A DNA stretch of 64,000 bases from Flavobacteriales bacterium (GTDB taxonomy: Bacteria; Bacteroidota; Bacteroidia; Flavobacteriales_F; PHOS-HE28), in assembly GCA_016710685.1 (NCBI GenBank), contig JADJVC010000034.1:248001-312000 (forward strand). Direction: 5' to 3'. The first letter of the stretch is position 1, and every line of letters begins with the position of its first letter. Below, one piece after another: positions 55,911-64,000 of this stretch. The notes beneath the pieces are model-generated. The model made no database searches, was not told the origin of the DNA, and saw only the letters and a program-made list of their open reading frames with translations. A program made the translations under genes and the position numbers.

Positions 55911-57157
55911 TGCTGTACCACCTCTTCCAATGGCTCGGACCCGATGTGACGGGCAGCGGCGTATTCAACTACATCAGCTTCCGAGCGGGCATGGCATTGT
56001 TCATCTCGCTGGTGATCTCGCTGTGGTTCGGCAAAGGCATTGTGAAATTGCTGCAACGCATGCAGGTGGGCGAAACCGTGCGCGACCTCGGGCTGGAGGG
56101 TCAGATCCAGAAGCAAGGCACACCTACCATGGGCGGTCTCATCATTCTGGCGGCCACCATCATTCCCACGTTGCTGTTCGCGCGGCTCGATAACGTTTAC
56201 ATCATTCTGATGCTCGTGGCCACGGTCTGGTTAGGCACCATCGGCTTCATCGACGACTACATCAAGGTGTTCAAGAAGGACAAGCGTGGTTTGGCAGGTT
56301 CCTTCAAGGTGATCGGGCAAGTGGGCATTGGCTTGGTGATCGGGCTCACCGTGTACTTCCATCCTTCAGTGCGCACCAAGGTGGAAGTACCGCAAGTAAT
56401 TGCAGAACAGTTCCAGCCGGAAGAAGTGAGCACTTACACGGGAGAAGACGGTAGCGAGCACTACCTGCTGGACCGTCGGCAGCCGAACACCACCATCCCC
56501 TTCGTGAAGGGCAATGAATTCAACTACTCCAGCGTGATGGGCCTTTTCGGCCGACAAGCTCGGAATTACACGTGGATCCTGTACGTGCTCGCGGTGGTGT
56601 TCATCATCACCGCGGTGAGCAACGGCGCGAACATCACCGACGGCATTGACGGGCTGGCCGCGGGCAGCAGCGCCATCATTGTGCTGGCGCTGGGCGTGCT
56701 TACGTACATCGGCGGCAACATCGTGTTCTCGCAATACTTGGACGTGATGTACATCCCCGGCATCGGTGAGCTGGTGGTGTTCATCGGCGCATTGCTGGGT
56801 GCGTGCATCGGCTTCCTGTGGTACAACGCATTCCCCGCGCAGGTCTTCATGGGCGACACCGGCAGCTTGGCGCTGGGCGGCATCATCGCCGCGCTTGCCA
56901 TACTGGTACGCAAGGAGCTTTTGATCCCCGTGTTGTGCGGCGTATTCCTCGTGGAAAATGTGAGCGTGATGATGCAGGTGTCGTGGTTCAAATACACGCG
57001 CAAACGATACGGTGAAGGGCGACGGATCTTCAAGATGGCACCGTTGCACCACCACTACCAAAAGCTCGGCTACCACGAAAGCAAGATCGTCACACGGTTC
57101 TGGATCGTGGGCGTGATGTTGGCGGTGATCACCCTTGTAACACTGAAACTGCGATGA
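55910..57157 (+). CDS. mraY: phospho-MurNAc-pentapeptide transferase MraY
   Basis: A 415-residue polytopic membrane enzyme that makes lipid I from UDP-MurNAc-pentapeptide and undecaprenyl phosphate. Catalytic Asp pairs are in GFIDDYIKVFKKDKRGL and NITDGIDGLAAG, and the histidine loop is MAPLHHHYQKLGYHE. About 60 extra periplasmic residues (about 155-215) enlarge it compared with the roughly 360 of E. coli, as in other Bacteroidota. It lies in the usual place between murE and murD; murF is not between them. Confidence 0.95.
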   Translation: MLYHLFQWLGPDVTGSGVFNYISFRAGMALFISLVISLWFGKGIVKLLQRMQVGETVRDLGLEGQIQKQGTPTMGGLIILAATIIPTLLFARLDNVYIILMLVATVWLGTIGFIDDYIKVFKKDKRGLAGSFKVIGQVGIGLVIGLTVYFHPSVRTKVEVPQVIAEQFQPEEVSTYTGEDGSEHYLLDRRQPNTTIPFVKGNEFNYSSVMGLFGRQARNYTWILYVLAVVFIITAVSNGANITDGIDGLAAGSSAIIVLALGVLTYIGGNIVFSQYLDVMYIPGIGELVVFIGALLGACIGFLWYNAFPAQVFMGDTGSLALGGIIAALAILVRKELLIPVLCGVFLVENVSVMMQVSWFKYTRKRYGEGRRIFKMAPLHHHYQKLGYHESKIVTRFWIVGVMLAVITLVTLKLR

Positions 57158-58488
57158 GCGGAATGGTGGTGCTGGGCGCGCAGGAAAGTGGAGTAGGGGC
57201 GGCCCTGCTGGCGAAGAAGCTCGGCATGCCCGTGTTCGTTAGCGACGCGGGCCAAGTGCCGGAAAAATTCCGCAAGGTGCTGGATGCAGCGGGCATTGCC
57301 TACGAACAGGGCGGGCACAGCGTGTCCAAAGTTTTACAAGCCGATGAAGTGGTAAAAAGTCCGGGCATTCCCGACACGGCTTCCATCGTACGTGCATTGC
57401 GCGACAAGGGCGTTCCAGTGATCGCGGAAGTTGAATTCGCAGCGCGGCACACCAAGGGCAAGATCATCGGCATCACCGGCAGCAACGGCAAGACCACCAC
57501 CACGCTGCTCGTCCACCACATCCTGCAAAAAGCCGGGATCGACGCGGGTTTGGCGGGCAACGTCGGCACCTCCTTCGCGGGGCTTGTTGCCGCTGGCGGA
57601 CACGACTGGTACGTGCTTGAGCTCAGCAGTTTTCAGCTGGACGGCGTGAAGGAACTGAAGCCGCACATCGCGGTGCTCACCAACATCACGCCGGACCATT
57701 TGGAGCGGTATAACCACCGCATGGAGAACTACGCGGACGCCAAGTTCCGCATCGCCATGAACCAAGGTCCGGAAGACCATTTCATCCACAACGTGGACGA
57801 TCCGCAGACCCGCTTGGGCCTGTTGCGCCACACCATCAAGGCCCGCCAATGGCCCTTTTCCATCCGCGTGCCCATTGAGCAGGGCGGGTGCATCCTCAAC
57901 GACAACCTCCACATCACCATCAACCAAACCACCTTCGACATGAGCATCCTCGACCTCGCATTACACGGCAAGCACAACACGTACAACTCATTGGCCGCGG
58001 GCATCGTGGCGCGCGTACTGGACGTGCGGAAAGAACCGCTTCGCGAAGCGTTGAGCGATTTCCAGAACGTGGAGCACCGCTTGGAGCGAGTGGGCATGGT
58101 GAACGGCGTGGAGTTTATCAATGACAGCAAGGCCACCAACGTGAACAGCGTTTGGTTCGCTTTGGAAAGCATGGTGAAGCCCGTGATTCTGGTGATGGGC
58201 GGCGTGGACAAGGGCAACGACTACAAAGAGCTGCGCGAGCTGGTGCGTCAGAAGGTGAAAGCAATCGTGTGCCTCGGCACGGACAACGCGAAGATCAAGG
58301 AAGCCTTTGGCGATCTGGTGCCGCACTTGGTGGAAACATCCAGCGCGGAAGAAGCCGTGGCGCGCAGCTATGAGGCCAGCGAGCCGGGCGACGTGGTGCT
58401 GTTGAGCCCCGCATGCAGCAGCTTCGACCTGTTTGAAAACTACGAAGACCGTGGCCGCCGCTTCAAGCAGGCCGTACGCGGATTGTAA
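57154..58488 (+). CDS. murD: UDP-MurNAc-L-alanine:D-glutamate ligase MurD
   Basis: A 444-residue cytoplasmic ligase. The N-terminal Rossmann domain (VVLGAQESGVGAALLAKKLG), the ATP P-loop GSNGKTT (residues 109-115), the central NITPDHLERY and the C-terminal domain are all complete. The C-terminal domain carries NDSKATN (323-329), GGVDKGNDY (349-357) and LSPACSSFDLF (417-427). The length is typical. It overlaps mraY by 4 bp. The next gene, 8 bp downstream, looks like a divergent copy of this protein's C-terminal domain. Confidence 0.95.
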   Translation: MSGMVVLGAQESGVGAALLAKKLGMPVFVSDAGQVPEKFRKVLDAAGIAYEQGGHSVSKVLQADEVVKSPGIPDTASIVRALRDKGVPVIAEVEFAARHTKGKIIGITGSNGKTTTTLLVHHILQKAGIDAGLAGNVGTSFAGLVAAGGHDWYVLELSSFQLDGVKELKPHIAVLTNITPDHLERYNHRMENYADAKFRIAMNQGPEDHFIHNVDDPQTRLGLLRHTIKARQWPFSIRVPIEQGGCILNDNLHITINQTTFDMSILDLALHGKHNTYNSLAAGIVARVLDVRKEPLREALSDFQNVEHRLERVGMVNGVEFINDSKATNVNSVWFALESMVKPVILVMGGVDKGNDYKELRELVRQKVKAIVCLGTDNAKIKEAFGDLVPHLVETSSAEEAVARSYEASEPGDVVLLSPACSSFDLFENYEDRGRRFKQAVRGL

Positions 58489-58496
58489 GCAGCGCC

Positions 58497-58976
58497 ATGG
58501 AACGCACAACAGCAACAGACCTTGCAAAGCGCCTCGCGGCCATGCGCGAGTTGTCGCTCCAGGGCATCCGCGCCCATGCGGGTGGCCTGCGCACAGCGGG
58601 CGTACGCGATGGCGTGGAATACATGGAACTGATCGGGCCGCACAGCGCAGAGGATGTGCTCGCAGCCTGCACGGTGATCGGCGGGCCGTTGATCTGGCTC
58701 ACCGATGCGGCCACCATGGAGGTGGTGGGGGATCGGGGCTGCGAGGGTCCCGGTGCTACGGTGTGTGAGACGGTCGTATTCGGTGCGGTGGACCGTGCGC
58801 GGATGCTGGAGATGCAAGCCAACGGACGCAACCTGCACGACACCGGGGACTTGCGCACGGCGGTGTTTTATGCCCGCGAACTCGCGCACAACGGTGATCG
58901 CGTATTGCTCGCTGTGGCCGGCGAAACCGGTGAGGGAAAAAGTGCGGAGTATCACGAAGCAGTGGCGGATCTTTAA
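58497..58976 (+). CDS. stand-alone MurD C-terminal-domain-like protein in the dcw cluster
   Basis: A 159-residue protein with no TM segment or signal peptide. Aligned by eye to MurD residues from about 280 to the end, it shows: GLRTAGVRDGVEY with MurD RLERVGMVNGVEF; then 38 residues without a gap into PLIWLTDAAT with PVILVMGGVD; TVVFGAVDRARM with AIVCLGTDNAKI; DLRTAVFYARELAHNGDRVLL with SAEEAVARSYEASEPGDVVLL; and a final EAVADL with QAVRGL. The ligase residues are gone: DSKATN, GGxDKG and SPACxSFD are all replaced, and there is no P-loop. So it cannot be a ligase. It could be a regulator, a scaffold or a substrate-binding remnant. It lies 8 bp after murD and 12 bp before ftsW, and its codon use resembles its neighbours, so it appears to be a maintained gene. 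I know of no named family for it. Confidence 0.65.
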   Translation: MERTTATDLAKRLAAMRELSLQGIRAHAGGLRTAGVRDGVEYMELIGPHSAEDVLAACTVIGGPLIWLTDAATMEVVGDRGCEGPGATVCETVVFGAVDRARMLEMQANGRNLHDTGDLRTAVFYARELAHNGDRVLLAVAGETGEGKSAEYHEAVADL

Positions 58977-58988
58977 GCATAGCAGGAC

Positions 58989-60182
58989 ATGAAAGGCATG
59001 GACCACCTCTTCAACAGCCACCTCAAGGGCGACCGCACCGTTTGGATGGTGGCGCTGGTGCTGGGCGTGGTAAGCCTGCTGGCCGTGTACAGCGCCAGCA
59101 GCTGGATGGGCTGGCGCAGCGATGGCGGCACCTTCCGGATCCTGATGAAGCACGGCATGATGTTGATCGCCGGCGGCGGCATCATGTACGCGGCGAGCAA
59201 ACTGCGCTTCACGGTCTACTCCAAATTATCGCAGGTCATGTTGGGCGCGGTGGTGGCCCTGCTGCTGCTCACTTTGCTCGTCGGTTCCAATGTGAACGGA
59301 GCGTCACGTTGGTTAGCCATTCCCGGCGTTGGCATCACCTTTCAAACAAGTGACTTGGCCCGTGTTGTGATCATGGTTTTCGTGGCGCGCGTGTTAGGCC
59401 GGCAACGCGAAGAAGAGTGGACCTTCAAGGAATTTTTGATGAAGTTGGTGTTGCCGGTCGGCTTGGTGTGCGGCTTGATCCTGCCCGCCAACTTCAGCAC
59501 TGCTGCATTGCTTTTCGGCACTTGCATGATCCTGATGTTCATCGGCGAAGTGCCGTTGAAGCACTTGTTCTCCCTGGTCGGTATCGCCATAGCGGCGTTC
59601 GGCTTGCTGCTGGTGCTTTCAAAAGCCAGCCCGGAATTGTTGCCACGTTTGAAGACCTGGGAAAGCCGCCTCACCAACCACGGTGGCGACGACCGTGATG
59701 CCAACTACCAAGTGAACAACGCGAAGATCGCCATCGTGCATGGCGGCTTTCTGCCCAACGGACCGGGCAGCGGCACTTCGCGCAACTTCATGCCGCACCC
59801 CGAAAGCGACATGATCTACGCCTTCATCATCGAAGAATACGGCAGCATCATAGGAGGCGTAGGCCTGCTGCTGCTCTACCTCATCCTGCTTTTCCGTTCC
59901 ATGCGCATCGCCAACCGGTGCGACAAACGTTTTGGGTCGCTGGTGGCCGTTGGACTAGCGCTCAGCTTGGTTTTGCAGGCGCTGGTGAACATGGCCGTGG
60001 CCGTGAATTTAGTACCCGTTACCGGCCAACCGCTGCCGTTGGTAAGCATGGGCGGAACCAGCATGTGGTTCACTTGTTTGTCGCTCGGCATCATCCTTAG
60101 CGTAAGCAAAAGTTTGGACCCGGCTACGGAAGACGCAGACGAGAAACGCACCACAACCAGCCCCGCCCATGCCGCCGCTTAG
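58989..60182 (+). CDS. ftsW: septal peptidoglycan polymerase FtsW (SEDS)
   Basis: A 397-residue SEDS glycosyltransferase with about ten TM helices. Family motifs are LLAVYSASSW, NGASRWLAIPGVGITFQTSDLA (the basic loop), the catalytic section HPESDMIYAFIIEEYGSIIG and NLVPVTGQPLPLVSMGGTSM. It polymerises lipid II at the septum with FtsI. The start ATG 58989 follows the MurD-like gene by 12 bp. Its end overlaps murG by 14 bp. Confidence 0.94.
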   Translation: MKGMDHLFNSHLKGDRTVWMVALVLGVVSLLAVYSASSWMGWRSDGGTFRILMKHGMMLIAGGGIMYAASKLRFTVYSKLSQVMLGAVVALLLLTLLVGSNVNGASRWLAIPGVGITFQTSDLARVVIMVFVARVLGRQREEEWTFKEFLMKLVLPVGLVCGLILPANFSTAALLFGTCMILMFIGEVPLKHLFSLVGIAIAAFGLLLVLSKASPELLPRLKTWESRLTNHGGDDRDANYQVNNAKIAIVHGGFLPNGPGSGTSRNFMPHPESDMIYAFIIEEYGSIIGGVGLLLLYLILLFRSMRIANRCDKRFGSLVAVGLALSLVLQALVNMAVAVNLVPVTGQPLPLVSMGGTSMWFTCLSLGIILSVSKSLDPATEDADEKRTTTSPAHAAA

Positions 60183-61302
60183 CGTGTTGCTTTCCGGCGG
60201 TGGCACAGGCGGCCACATCTTTCCGGCCGTGGCTATTGCGCAAGCGGTAAAGGCCGAAGTGCCGGACGCGCGCTTCCTCTTCGTGGGCGCGGAAGGCAAG
60301 ATGGAAATGGAAAAAGTGCCGGCGGCGGGCTTCGCCATCACCGGCTTGCCGATCCGCGGTTTCCAGCGCGGCTCATTACTGAAAAACATCGGCTTGCCAT
60401 GGCGCTTGTTGAAGAGCTTGGTAGGTGCGCGAAGGATCGTGCGCGAATTTCGTCCGGACGTGGCGGTGGGCACGGGCGGTTACGCCAGCGGCCCTGTGCT
60501 GGCGGCGGCGCAACGCGCGGGTGTCCCCACGGTGTTGCAGGAGCAGAACAGCTTGGCCGGTGCCACCAACCGCATGTTGGGCAAACGGGCCAGCCGCGTG
60601 TGTACGGCGTATGCCGGCATGGAGCGCTACTTCCCGGCAGGCAACGTGCTGCTCACGGGCAATCCGGTGCGCAGCGAAGTGTTGAACGTGGCCGGAAAAC
60701 GCGGGGAAGCACTGTCGTTCTTCGGTCTGCGCGCCGGAAGGCCGGTGGTATTCATCACCGGTGGCAGCTTGGGTGCGCGCGGAATTAACCAGGGCATTGC
60801 GCAAGCCTTGCCGGCATTGAAAGCGAAAGGCGTACAAGTGATCTGGCAAACAGGAATTCCGTTTCAGCAACAGGCCGAAGAAGCCGTAAAAGCCAACGAC
60901 TACGCAGCGTGCAAAGTGATGCCCTTCATTGCCCGCATGGACTTGGCGTATGCCGTGGCCGACATGGTGGTGGCGCGCGCGGGTGCGATCAGCGTGAGCG
61001 AACTTAGCCTGTTGGGCATGCCGAGCATTCTGGTGCCGTTGCCTACGGCTGCGGAAGATCATCAGACGCAGAACGCGAAGGCACTGGTAGAACGCGATGC
61101 CGCCGTGTTGGTCGCGGATGCCGAAGCCCGCGAAAAACTCGGTGACGCCATCTTGCACTTGGTGGACAACGGCGACCTGCGCCAACGGCTCAGTGCAAGC
61201 ATTTTGGCCATGGCCAAAACCGATGCGGCCAAAACCATCGCAGCGGAAGTGATACGGTTGGGGCGCGAACATGCGTTGAATAACAACAGCGTGAAAAACT
61301 GA
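60169..61302 (+). CDS. murG: UDP-GlcNAc:lipid I N-acetylglucosaminyltransferase MurG
   Basis: A 377-residue peripheral membrane GT-B enzyme making lipid II. The N-terminal glycine loop SGGGTGGHIFPA is at residues 9-20, the second G loop GTGGYASGPVL near 102-112, and NSLAGATNRML near 126-136. The UDP-GlcNAc site includes ITGGSLGARGIN and ARAGAISVSELSLLGMPSILVPLP, followed by EDHQTQNAKAL. The length is typical. It overlaps ftsW by 14 bp and murC by one base. Confidence 0.95.
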   Translation: MPPLSVLLSGGGTGGHIFPAVAIAQAVKAEVPDARFLFVGAEGKMEMEKVPAAGFAITGLPIRGFQRGSLLKNIGLPWRLLKSLVGARRIVREFRPDVAVGTGGYASGPVLAAAQRAGVPTVLQEQNSLAGATNRMLGKRASRVCTAYAGMERYFPAGNVLLTGNPVRSEVLNVAGKRGEALSFFGLRAGRPVVFITGGSLGARGINQGIAQALPALKAKGVQVIWQTGIPFQQQAEEAVKANDYAACKVMPFIARMDLAYAVADMVVARAGAISVSELSLLGMPSILVPLPTAAEDHQTQNAKALVERDAAVLVADAEAREKLGDAILHLVDNGDLRQRLSASILAMAKTDAAKTIAAEVIRLGREHALNNNSVKN

Positions 61303-62684
61303 TGGAACGCCCGAAACTTCTCTTCTTCATCGGCATCGGCGGCATCGGCATGAGCGGCTTGGCGCGCTATTTCCGCCGCCAAGGCGCGCAGGTGGCGGGC
61401 TACGACAAAACGCCCGGCGAGATCACTGGCCAGCTATCCATTGAAGGCATCGACGTAATGCACGGCACCGACCCGCGCGAAATCCCGAAAGCCTTCCGCG
61501 AAGCGCCCACGGCCGATGTGCTGGTGGTGCGCACGCCCGCCGTGCCAACCGGTAATCCGCTGCTGGCGTACTGGGAAAGCCGGGGCGCAGTGATCAAAAA
61601 ACGCAGTGAAGTATTGGGTTTGGTAACGCGCGACCGCCGCACCATCGCGGTGGCGGGCACGCACGGAAAGACCACCGTGACCACTATGGTGGCGCACTTG
61701 CTCACGGCGGGCGGTGTGCCGTGCAACGCCTTTATGGGCGGCATCAGCGGCAACTACGGCACCAACATTTTGCTGCACCGCGATGCGGAAGTCAACGTGG
61801 TGGAAGCCGATGAATACGACCGGAGTTTCTTGGCGCTCAGTCCGCAGGAGGCCATCATTACCGCCATGGATCCGGATCATTTGGACATCTACGGAACCGC
61901 AGCGGACATGTACGCGGCGTATGCGGATTTAGCAGCGCTTGTGAAAGGACAGATCCTGGTGCAGGAGCGTGTGCTGGGCCAGTTGAAAAAGCACGCCAAA
62001 GGCGCGCTGGACGCGGTTCCGTATGCACTTCACAACGTGCAAGGGCCGCATGCTGAAAACGTTTCCGTGGAAGACGGAGCCTACGTTTTCGACTTGATCG
62101 CCGAAGGGAAAGAATTGCGCGGATTGCGGCTCGGCATGCCCGGGCGGCACAACGTGGAAAACGCCGTTGCGGCATCGGCGATGGCGCTCCACCTTGGTGT
62201 TTCCCCGGAAAATTTGCGGAAAGCGTTGGCCAGTTTCCAAGGTGTCCACCGCCGTTTCGAGGTTCGCAAGAAGACTGCGCAAAGCGTTTACATCGATGAC
62301 TACGCGCACCATCCTGCGGAGCTGGACGCTTGCATTGCCAGTGTGCGCGAGTTGTATCCCGGGCGGCGCATCACGGGAATTTTCCAACCGCACCTTTTCA
62401 GCCGCACGCGCGATTTGGCGGAAGATTTTGCGAAGAGCCTGTCGAAACTCGATGAGCTGATCCTGTTGGAGATCTATCCGGCACGGGAAGAACCAATACC
62501 GGGCATCACCGCGGAATGGCTACTGGCGCAAGTACCCATGATGAACAAGGAGGTGTGTACAAAGGAAGCACTGATGGGGCTTTTGGAAGGCCGAAAAATG
62601 GAAATCTTGCTCACCGTTGGTGCGGGAGATATTGACCGGCTTGTACCAGGTATCGCGGCATTGGTGGAACGGAACGAAAAATGA
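61302..62684 (+). CDS. murC: UDP-MurNAc:L-alanine ligase MurC
   Basis: A 460-residue Mur ligase. The N-terminal GIGGIGMSGLARYF, the ATP site AGTHGKTTVTTM (residues 118-129), EADEYDRSFLALSP and the C-terminal DDYAHHPAELDACI are complete and in order. It adds the first amino acid of the stem peptide. The start overlaps the murG stop by one base, and the stop overlaps the ftsQ start by 4 bp. Confidence 0.95.
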   Translation: MERPKLLFFIGIGGIGMSGLARYFRRQGAQVAGYDKTPGEITGQLSIEGIDVMHGTDPREIPKAFREAPTADVLVVRTPAVPTGNPLLAYWESRGAVIKKRSEVLGLVTRDRRTIAVAGTHGKTTVTTMVAHLLTAGGVPCNAFMGGISGNYGTNILLHRDAEVNVVEADEYDRSFLALSPQEAIITAMDPDHLDIYGTAADMYAAYADLAALVKGQILVQERVLGQLKKHAKGALDAVPYALHNVQGPHAENVSVEDGAYVFDLIAEGKELRGLRLGMPGRHNVENAVAASAMALHLGVSPENLRKALASFQGVHRRFEVRKKTAQSVYIDDYAHHPAELDACIASVRELYPGRRITGIFQPHLFSRTRDLAEDFAKSLSKLDELILLEIYPAREEPIPGITAEWLLAQVPMMNKEVCTKEALMGLLEGRKMEILLTVGAGDIDRLVPGIAALVERNEK

Positions 62685-63484
62685 GCAAATACAAGGCTTT
62701 CCTACGCATTGCGGCCGTGGTCCTGGTGGCCTTTGGCGTGCTGGCGGGCCTTGGCTTTGTGGAGCGCGGCGGCGGAAAAACCCCGTGCGCGACATCGCCG
62801 TGGAGGTAAAGGCGCCAGCGGCGTGCATTTTTGGACAAGGACATGCTGCTGAAGCAGGTTGTTGGCGGTACCGGCCCTGTGATCGGCACGCCCATTGCGC
62901 AGTTGGACGAGGCCGGTATCGAGCACAGGTTGCGGGCCATTCCGTGCATTGCCGACGTTGAGGTATACCACGGCTTGGACGGCATTGTACACGTCAACGC
63001 CACCCAGCGCGAGCCGGTGTTGCGGGTTATCAATGCGGACGGCAGCGGATTCTACATCGACAAGAACGGCTTCACCATGCCGCTGAGCACCGAGTTCACC
63101 GCACGGGTACCGGTGTTCACCGGCCAGTTGAACGAACCCTACTTCAACAGCGCCCCTGTGGACGTGAAGACCCTGCGCGACAGTTCCGGCACAGTGGACC
63201 GCAGCAAGGCCATGTACCGTTTGTCACAAGTGCTGGGCAAAGACCCGTTGTGGAGTGCGCTTTTCCAGCAAGTGGTAGTGGACGCCGACGGCGGCTTCGA
63301 ACTGATTCCCAGCGTGGGCATGGTGCGCGTGCGGATCGGCAACGGCGAACAGGCGAAAGAGCGCTTGGAGAAACTCCGTGAATACTACGCTCAAGGTATT
63401 CCCCAGGCGGATTGGAGGCGTTATTCTGCCATCGACCTGCGCTTCAAGGACCAAGTGGTCTGCACTAAACGAACATCGCTATAA
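62681..63484 (+). pseudogene. ftsQ: cell division protein FtsQ, three single-base deletions near the N-terminus
   Basis: About 268 residues when restored. The start ATG overlaps the murC stop. One N-terminal TM (FLRIAAVVLVAFGVLAGLGF) precedes a broken stretch, then the intact POTRA and beta domains (MLLKQVVGGTGPVIGTPIAQ, IADVEVYHGLDGIVHVNATQ, FYIDKNGFTMPLS). Three missing bases explain the break: one near 62765-62769 (restores RRRKNPVRDIAVEV), one A near 62806-62810 (VEVKGASGVHF) and one T in the TTTTT run at 62828-62832 (HFLDKDMLL). Together they leave a stop at 62806-62808 (TAA). Because FtsQ is essential and three lesions fall within 70 bp, a poor consensus is more likely than a dead gene. 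Confidence 0.8.
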
Positions 63485-63519
63485 CAACCCCCAATGCGCG
63501 CACCGCCGCGCAATTTCAC

Positions 63520-64000
63520 ATGGAGCACAACGAGGAAATAGTCGCCGGCCTGGACATCGGAACCACCAAGATCGCTTGCATCGTCGGCAAAAAGAACGAG
63601 CAAGGCAAGTTGGAGATCATGGGCATGGGCAAGAGCCGCAGCGACGGTGTGAGCCGTGGCGTGGTCACCAACATCCAGCGCACCGTGGACAGCATCAAGG
63701 CAGCGATCCAAGAGGCTGAAGACAGCGCCGGTGTGGAGATCACCACGGTGAACGTGGGCATCGCCGGGCAGCACATCCGCAGCATGCACCACCGCGGCAT
63801 GATCACGCGCCAGAGCCTGGAAGAGGAGATCCGCCAGAGCGACATCGACCAGTTGATCGACGACATGTACAAGCTGGCCATGGTGCCGGGCGAGGAGATC
63901 ATCCATGTGCTGCCGCAGGAATACATGGTGGACAACGAGCAGGGCATCAAGGACCCCATCGGCATGAGCGGGGTGCGTTTGGAGGCCAACTTCCACATCA
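63520..64000 (+). CDS. ftsA: cell division protein FtsA, N-terminal part
   Basis: The first 160 residues of FtsA, cut by the window end. The actin-like phosphate-1 motif AGLDIGTTKIACIVG (residues 9-23) and the SHS2/1C domain section (VNVGIAGQHIRSMHHRGMI, then HVLPQEYMVDNEQGIKDPIG) are clear. FtsA tethers FtsZ to the membrane and activates FtsWI. The ATG at 63520 follows ftsQ by 35 bp. ftsZ is expected next. Confidence 0.95.
   Translation, partial: MEHNEEIVAGLDIGTTKIACIVGKKNEQGKLEIMGMGKSRSDGVSRGVVTNIQRTVDSIKAAIQEAEDSAGVEITTVNVGIAGQHIRSMHHRGMITRQSLEEEIRQSDIDQLIDDMYKLAMVPGEEIIHVLPQEYMVDNEQGIKDPIGMSGVRLEANFHI

Noticed and set aside
58440..59153. A minus-strand frame opposite the MurD-like gene, considered as the real gene of the interval
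   Set aside because: The plus-strand frame fits the operon spacing, orientation and MurD-CTD alignment. The minus frame runs on into ftsW and has no domain.
1..64000. tRNA, rRNA or riboswitch genes
   Set aside because: I looked through the spacers for cloverleaf-like segments and known aptamer cores and found none that I could support by eye.

Overview
The window is a chromosomal segment of a GC-rich member of the Bacteroidota, most likely order Flavobacteriales. Four things point there: type IX secretion (T9SS) genes and cargo (PorP/SprF, a PorE-like OmpA protein, type A and type B C-terminal sorting domains), the gliding genes gldB and gldC, a TonB-dependent receptor with a DUF5689 lipoprotein, and repeated upstream matches to the Bacteroidota -7 promoter element TAnnTTTG. 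The taxonomic placement is inferred from gene content, not from a marker search.

Layout. 1-2.3 kb: end of a PorP/SprF gene followed by a PorE-like gene. 2.6-6.4 kb: AI-2E transporter, a frameshifted trypsin-like protease with TPR, a REP-like palindrome cluster, a PIN-like protein and a short scar that looks like an internally deleted type IIG restriction-modification gene. 6.4-11 kb: a large T9SS type B cargo with an IgGFc-binding-like N-terminus, broken by a stop and a frameshift. 11-25.4 kb: housekeeping and small operons (MscS, yihA, gldBC, beta-barrel protein, nadE, a DUF433/DUF5615 pair, two-subunit 2-oxoacid:ferredoxin oxidoreductase, mrp with a NifU-like domain, alkyltransferase-like protein, trmB, a MurG-like glycosyltransferase, a secreted endonuclease). 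25.4-32.7 kb: lipoproteins, a LuxE-like enzyme, a RAYT transposase flanked by clusters of hairpin repeats, tyrS, an epimerase and a pyrC operon. 32.8-42.9 kb: one giant repeat-built T9SS cargo gene on the minus strand. 43.3-48.7 kb: TonB receptor, DUF5689 lipoprotein and T9SS type A cargo. 49-50.5 kb: a hydrolase and a repeat-rich 700-bp spacer. 50.5-64 kb: the division and cell wall (dcw) cluster mraZ-rsmH-ftsL-ftsI-murE-mraY-murD-X-ftsW-murG-murC-ftsQ-ftsA, closely packed with ATGA-type overlaps.

The most interesting item is gene X (58497-58976), between murD and ftsW. It is a 159-residue protein that I can align by eye over most of its length with the C-terminal domain of the neighbouring MurD, yet it lacks the ATP-binding and central domains and the ligase signature residues. 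The RAYT/REP block and the giant repeat protein are the next most interesting.

The window also carries many single-base indels, mostly in homopolymers and including three in essential ftsQ, plus one badly damaged repeat patch. I read most of these as consensus or assembly errors rather than biology, so 'pseudogene' entries here mean 'broken as written'.
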